Program-made: the position numbers and the translations under genes | From: Burkholderia dolosa | GTDB lineage: Bacteria > Pseudomonadota > Gammaproteobacteria > Burkholderiales > Burkholderiaceae | Assembly: GCF_902499135.1 (NCBI RefSeq) | Contig: NZ_CABVPR010000021.1 | Coordinates: 23,653-87,652, forward strand | Length of the DNA stretch: 64,000 bases | Direction: 5' to 3' | Notes under the pieces: generated by a model | What the model was told of the DNA's origin: nothing | The model's database searches: none | The model's input: only the letters and a program-made list of their open reading frames with translations | Shown here: positions 64,000-64,000 of the stretch, piece by piece | How the letters are laid out: each line of letters begins with the position of its first letter | How positions within the stretch are numbered: the first letter of the stretch is position 1

Positions 64000-64000
64000 C

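Larger units (their letters stand above)
63487..64000. other. 514-bp terminal stretch without a recognisable gene
   Basis: Base composition drops and codon-like bias disappears after the AraC stop at 63486. I see no ORF, RNA gene or complete mobile element. It contains a spaced 9-base inverted repeat (63801-63897) and a perfect hairpin at the edge (63977-63999), so it may be the flank of something that continues outside the window. Confidence 0.4.

Noticed and set aside
1-64000. CRISPR arrays, tRNA or rRNA genes, complete insertion sequences, prophage
   Set aside because: No regularly spaced repeats, cloverleaf-like segments, ribosomal sequence, transposase or phage gene were recognised.

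Overview
The window is high-GC DNA with densely packed proteobacterial genes. Its narGHJI-narK operon, many MocR/AraC/LysR regulators, BktB-type thiolase, exported MsrA/MsrB and codon use look like a Burkholderia-type betaproteobacterium. The many accessory catabolic modules with dedicated regulators suggest a secondary replicon, but that is inference and the species cannot be fixed. I found no rRNA, tRNA, CRISPR array or complete insertion sequence.

Left part (1-9.2 kb): an HD-domain gene cut by the edge; a MocR regulator followed by a cupin and an AhpD-like gene; a probable 4-nitrobenzoate module (PnbB-type hydroxylaminobenzoate lyase, nitroreductase and LysR regulator) with matching LysR-type palindromes upstream of both enzyme genes; a second MocR regulator; and an exported protein of unknown function.

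9.3-19.2 kb: an anaerobic nitrate respiration operon transcribed leftwards, narG-narH-narJ-narI-PPIase-narK, preceded by an FNR-type box. A universal stress gene with its own FNR-type box lies upstream. narG carries an in-frame 15-bp minisatellite. 19.4-26.9 kb: a hydratase, an orphan PD-(D/E)XK-like protein, an alpha/beta hydrolase, a VOC protein, an SDR/AraC divergent pair and an exported aldose 1-epimerase.

27.4-32.5 kb: a 2-deoxyribose-type regulon (kinase, FucP-like permease, DeoX-like epimerase, DeoR-type repressor, deoC) with palindromes in both promoter regions. 32.6-38.2 kb: a leftward beta-oxidation operon (acyl-CoA dehydrogenase, ETF-ubiquinone oxidoreductase, BktB-like thiolase, 3-hydroxyacyl-CoA dehydrogenase). 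38.5-43.1 kb: a molybdenum hydroxylase with fused [2Fe-2S] and Mo domains, behind a decayed flavin-subunit gene and followed by an MFS transporter.

43.3-53.3 kb: an AraC regulator, a two-component system, a GST, a three-module flavin/iron-sulfur oxidoreductase with an NTF2-like partner, LysR and AraC regulators, and an AhpD-like gene divergent from the AraC gene. 54.0-57.2 kb: a compact extracytoplasmic methionine sulfoxide repair operon (Tat-type MsrB, CcdA-thioredoxin fusion, anchored MsrA). 57.4-63.5 kb: a Rieske oxygenase convergent with an acyl-CoA ligase/dehydrogenase/thiolase operon that has a divergent AraC regulator. The last 500 bp hold no recognisable gene and end in a perfect hairpin.
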